A DNA stretch of 64,000 nucleotides from Aquamicrobium sp. LC103 (GTDB taxonomy: Bacteria; Pseudomonadota; Alphaproteobacteria; Rhizobiales; Rhizobiaceae): the NCBI RefSeq assembly GCF_001014615.2, contig NZ_LBCQ02000015.1:124001-188000 (forward strand), given 5' to 3'. The position numbers were made by a program, and so were the translations under genes. The notes beneath the pieces are model-generated. The model worked only from the letters and a program-made list of their open reading frames with translations, searched no databases and had not been told where the DNA came from. Shown here piece by piece: positions 61,734 through 64,000 of the stretch; position 1 is the stretch's first letter; the number at the start of each line of letters is the position of its first letter.

Positions 61734-63486
61734 CTTGATCTCCTTCTATTCTGCAGGCCGTAGAGACCCCGGACCGAATCTCACGTGTGGCCTCGTGGTC
61801 GATGGTCAATGCGGTCGCGTCCAGAACGACCCCGTATTCGGCGCTTGCGCTCTTGAGCGAGACCAGTCCCTCCTCGACATCAAAGCGCACGCTTTCGGGA
61901 TCTCTCCGCATCGGATCGCCGTATCCGCCGCCGCCGGGAAGCGTCAGGCAGATCGTGTCCTGCGGTTTGAGGCGCATGGTGGCGCCCTGCTTGCACGGTG
62001 CTCCGTTCAAAGTCAGAGCGTCACCACGGCCCTTGCCGCCTCCCGACAAGCCCAGCACCGGATAGACGGAGTCCTCATGGCGCATCGCGCCGCGGGCTGA
62101 CAACAGGATTTCCGACGGAGGCTCGATCGGGCCGTCGGCAATTTTGAACTCGACGGTTTGTCCCAGGCCGCCCCGCCAGGTGCCGGGGCCTCCGGTGTCC
62201 GTCGCGAGTTCCTTGCGCAGGAACACCAGCGCGGTTTCGTTTTCAGTAACCTCAATGGGGATTGCCGCCGTGTTGTAGGGGAAGCTGAGACAGGATTTGC
62301 CGTCCGCTCCCCTGGAGGCGCCGTAGCCGCCCCGATCGGACTGGAGGGCCAGGAAGGGCGATCCGTCGTAGCGCGTTCCCCGCGAGTAGATTCCACTGAT
62401 CGGCGTCGATCCACAATCGGCGATGAGGCGTTCGGGCATGACGTCGCGAAGTGCGCCGAATATCAGCTCCGGCAAACTGTGCGAAATCACGGCGCGTCCC
62501 CACGTTGGGGCTGGCCGGCGGCAATTCAGGATCGCCCCTTCCGGACAGAGGAAGGAGAAGGCCCGGATGCAGCCTTCATTGTTGGGGACATGCGGGTCGA
62601 GCAGCAGCTTGAGCGCGTAGAAGGCATAGCCCTTGGAGTAGTAAAGTGGGCTGTTGATCGCGGCCTTAACCTCGGACGAGGTGCCCGTCATGTCGAGATC
62701 GATGGCGTCGTTACGGATATGCATCGTCAGCTTCATCGGGATGGATTCGGTGAGGCTGCCATGCGGTGGAAGGGTCACGGTGTTGACGTAGGTGCCGCGC
62801 GGCAGCGACCTGATCGCCGCGCGCATGCTGGAATCCGACAGAGCGATGATGCGGTCGGCAATGTGCTCCATCGTGTAGTCGGGATAGTCTCCTAGAAGGC
62901 GCTGGACGCCTTTTTCGCAGATGTGCAGAGCCGATAACTGCCCGCGCAAATCACCGTCGACCTCGTCGGGCGTACGCACGTTGGCGCGGATCATCGCAGC
63001 GATCGAGGGATCCTCCTCGCCCGCTTTGAAGAGCTTGAGGGGCGGTATCTGAATTCCCTCTTCGTAGATGTCGCGAGAATCGATGTCGGCGCGCCGGCCC
63101 CCAATATCGGAATGGTGGACGATACACAGTGCGTAGCCGACGAGGTTCCCGTTGTGGAAGATCGGCTTGGCGACGGTGATGTCGAGAAGATGGCCGCTCG
63201 ACAGCCAGGGGTCGTTGGTGATTAAGACGTCGCCTTCCTCGACGTTGTCGCCGAAGATCCGGACCAGATGCTTCATCACCTCGCCGATCACGCCAATGAA
63301 CCCGCAGGTCGTGCGCGTTGAGTGGGCGAGCATATAGCCCTTGGTGTCGAAGATACCCGTGCAGTAGTCGTGATAGTCTCGCACAACTTGCGAGTAGCAA
63401 GACCGGACAAGCCCGTTTGCGGCTTCATCCACGGTGGCGATGAGACGATTCCAGATGGCGCTGAGCGTGATGCTTTCAGTGGTCAT
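61681..63486 (-). CDS. hyuB: Hydantoinase B/oxoprolinase subunit (HyuB)
   Basis: A 601-aa protein of the HyuB family, which with HyuA makes ATP-dependent hydantoinases, 5-oxoprolinases and some acetone/acetophenone carboxylases. Recognisable parts: the N-terminal AIWNRLIATVDEAANGLVRSCYS, NDPWLSSGHLLDITVAKPIF, HHSDIGGRRADIDSRDIYEEGIQIPPLKL, and GGGGYGDPMRRDPE near the C-terminus. ATG at 63486 (MTTESITL); a 5-codon longer start also exists. The C-terminus overlaps the cupin gene by 53 nt, unusually long. Confidence 0.93.
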   Translation of the reverse strand: MTTESITLSAIWNRLIATVDEAANGLVRSCYSQVVRDYHDYCTGIFDTKGYMLAHSTRTTCGFIGVIGEVMKHLVRIFGDNVEEGDVLITNDPWLSSGHLLDITVAKPIFHNGNLVGYALCIVHHSDIGGRRADIDSRDIYEEGIQIPPLKLFKAGEEDPSIAAMIRANVRTPDEVDGDLRGQLSALHICEKGVQRLLGDYPDYTMEHIADRIIALSDSSMRAAIRSLPRGTYVNTVTLPPHGSLTESIPMKLTMHIRNDAIDLDMTGTSSEVKAAINSPLYYSKGYAFYALKLLLDPHVPNNEGCIRAFSFLCPEGAILNCRRPAPTWGRAVISHSLPELIFGALRDVMPERLIADCGSTPISGIYSRGTRYDGSPFLALQSDRGGYGASRGADGKSCLSFPYNTAAIPIEVTENETALVFLRKELATDTGGPGTWRGGLGQTVEFKIADGPIEPPSEILLSARGAMRHEDSVYPVLGLSGGGKGRGDALTLNGAPCKQGATMRLKPQDTICLTLPGGGGYGDPMRRDPESVRFDVEEGLVSLKSASAEYGVVLDATALTIDHEATREIRSGVSTACRIEGDQDGRLYRQCIPQGAVHRA

Positions 63487-63497
63487 TGCAGGCTCTC

Positions 63498-64000
63498 TCA
63501 ATGCTCGGCCGTCGCGACGCCGACGTCGATGATGATTGCGCCGCTGGCATCGACGCGGACACGGTCGCCGGGCCAGATGACCGTCGTCGATTCGCGTTCC
63601 TCGATGATCGCCGGGCCGTGGAAGGACGCGCCCGCGCGCAGTGAATGGCGCAGAAAGACGGGCGTGTCGATTTCCATGGCCGGCGAGAAGTAGACCTTTC
63701 TCATTCCAGCGGCCACGGACGCAGCGTCCGAAGCTGTTTGCGGGGGTCTCAGGTCGGGATTGGCTCTCGCGACGACGACGCGCATGGCTGCTATCTGCAG
63801 CGGCTTGCCGTCACCCGCGCGTCCGAACATGCGTCGATATTCGTCGGCGAAGTCGGCACGGGCGCGGGCGCGGGTGGCCGCGATCGTCCAGTCGCCGCTG
63901 CCGTCCACCTCCACCGCCGAATCCTGCCCGCGATGGCAGATCTCAACATGACGTTCCACAATATAGCCGCTGCGGATGCCGCTCTCGGCGAAGGTCTCGG
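63498..64000 (-). CDS. hyuA: Hydantoinase/oxoprolinase subunit A (HyuA), C-terminal part
   Basis: Open to the window edge in frame; the start is outside. The visible ~166 residues form the C-terminal domain: ADFADEYRRMFGRA, then the strand set ending in GPAIIEERESTTVIWPGDRVRVDASG, typical of HyuA. The stop is 11 nt before the HyuB start, so the two subunits are co-translated. The ATP-binding domains lie beyond the window. Confidence 0.9.
   Translation of the reverse strand, partial: ETFAESGIRSGYIVERHVEICHRGQDSAVEVDGSGDWTIAATRARARADFADEYRRMFGRAGDGKPLQIAAMRVVVARANPDLRPPQTASDAASVAAGMRKVYFSPAMEIDTPVFLRHSLRAGASFHGPAIIEERESTTVIWPGDRVRVDASGAIIIDVGVATAEH

Overview
The window is high-GC DNA with long, tightly packed operons, many 4-nt ATGA start/stop overlaps and family signatures typical of an alphaproteobacterium of the Hyphomicrobiales (Phyllobacteriaceae or Rhizobiaceae type). 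The taxonomic placement is inferred from gene content and gene order only. No rRNA, tRNA, CRISPR array, prophage or transposase was seen. The window is dominated by substrate-import and catabolism operons, each with its own regulator.

Layout. (1) 1-5844: end of a C-P lyase operon (phnK partial, phnL, phnM), then a Pho-box-like array and the phosphonate importer phnC-phnD-phnE-phnE. (2) 6125-10564: ECF sigma factor and membrane anti-sigma factor, then a Bax-inhibitor-1 protein, a DUF2076 protein and a TerC/CBS/CorC membrane protein. (3) 10840-24248: LacI regulator, oligopeptide-type ABC transporter (including a permease-ATPase fusion), cupin, zinc-free MDR oxidoreductase, BKACE enzyme, SDR, intradiol dioxygenase and two tandem AtzA/TrzN-like amidohydrolases. 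The 12-bp palindrome GCAATCGATTGC occurs three times here, twice at divergent promoters. (4) 24409-37868: GntR/FadR regulator between two divergent arms that together encode a second complete oligopeptide-type ABC transporter, two enolase-superfamily enzymes (one glucarate-dehydratase-like), an RraA-like aldolase, an AGE-family protein, an Ldh-family oxidoreductase, a uronate-dehydrogenase-like protein and an SMP-30 lactonase. This reads as uptake and oxidative breakdown of a uronic or aldaric acid. (5) 38072-47551: remnant of a fused TRAP permease, a giant (about 2,200 aa) repeat-rich autotransporter, and a divergent response regulator/histidine kinase pair. (6) 47860-53869: GntR regulator, three-part TRAP transporter and an idonate-dehydrogenase-like MDR, divergent from mannonate dehydratase uxuA: hexuronate/aldonate use. 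(7) 53870-55496: degenerate DNA with a twice-frameshifted UTRA-domain regulator. (8) 55497-64000: third oligopeptide-type ABC transporter with a cupin and hydantoinase/oxoprolinase subunits B and A (A runs off the window).

The candidate for an undescribed system is region 3. Two duplicated amidohydrolases, a ring-cleaving dioxygenase, an SDR, a BKACE and a dedicated transporter share one apparent LacI-type operator. I do not recognise the set as a known pathway. The logic suggests hydrolytic removal of an amine, amide or halide, ring cleavage, reduction, then CoA-linked beta-keto acid cleavage, but the substrate cannot be read from sequence.
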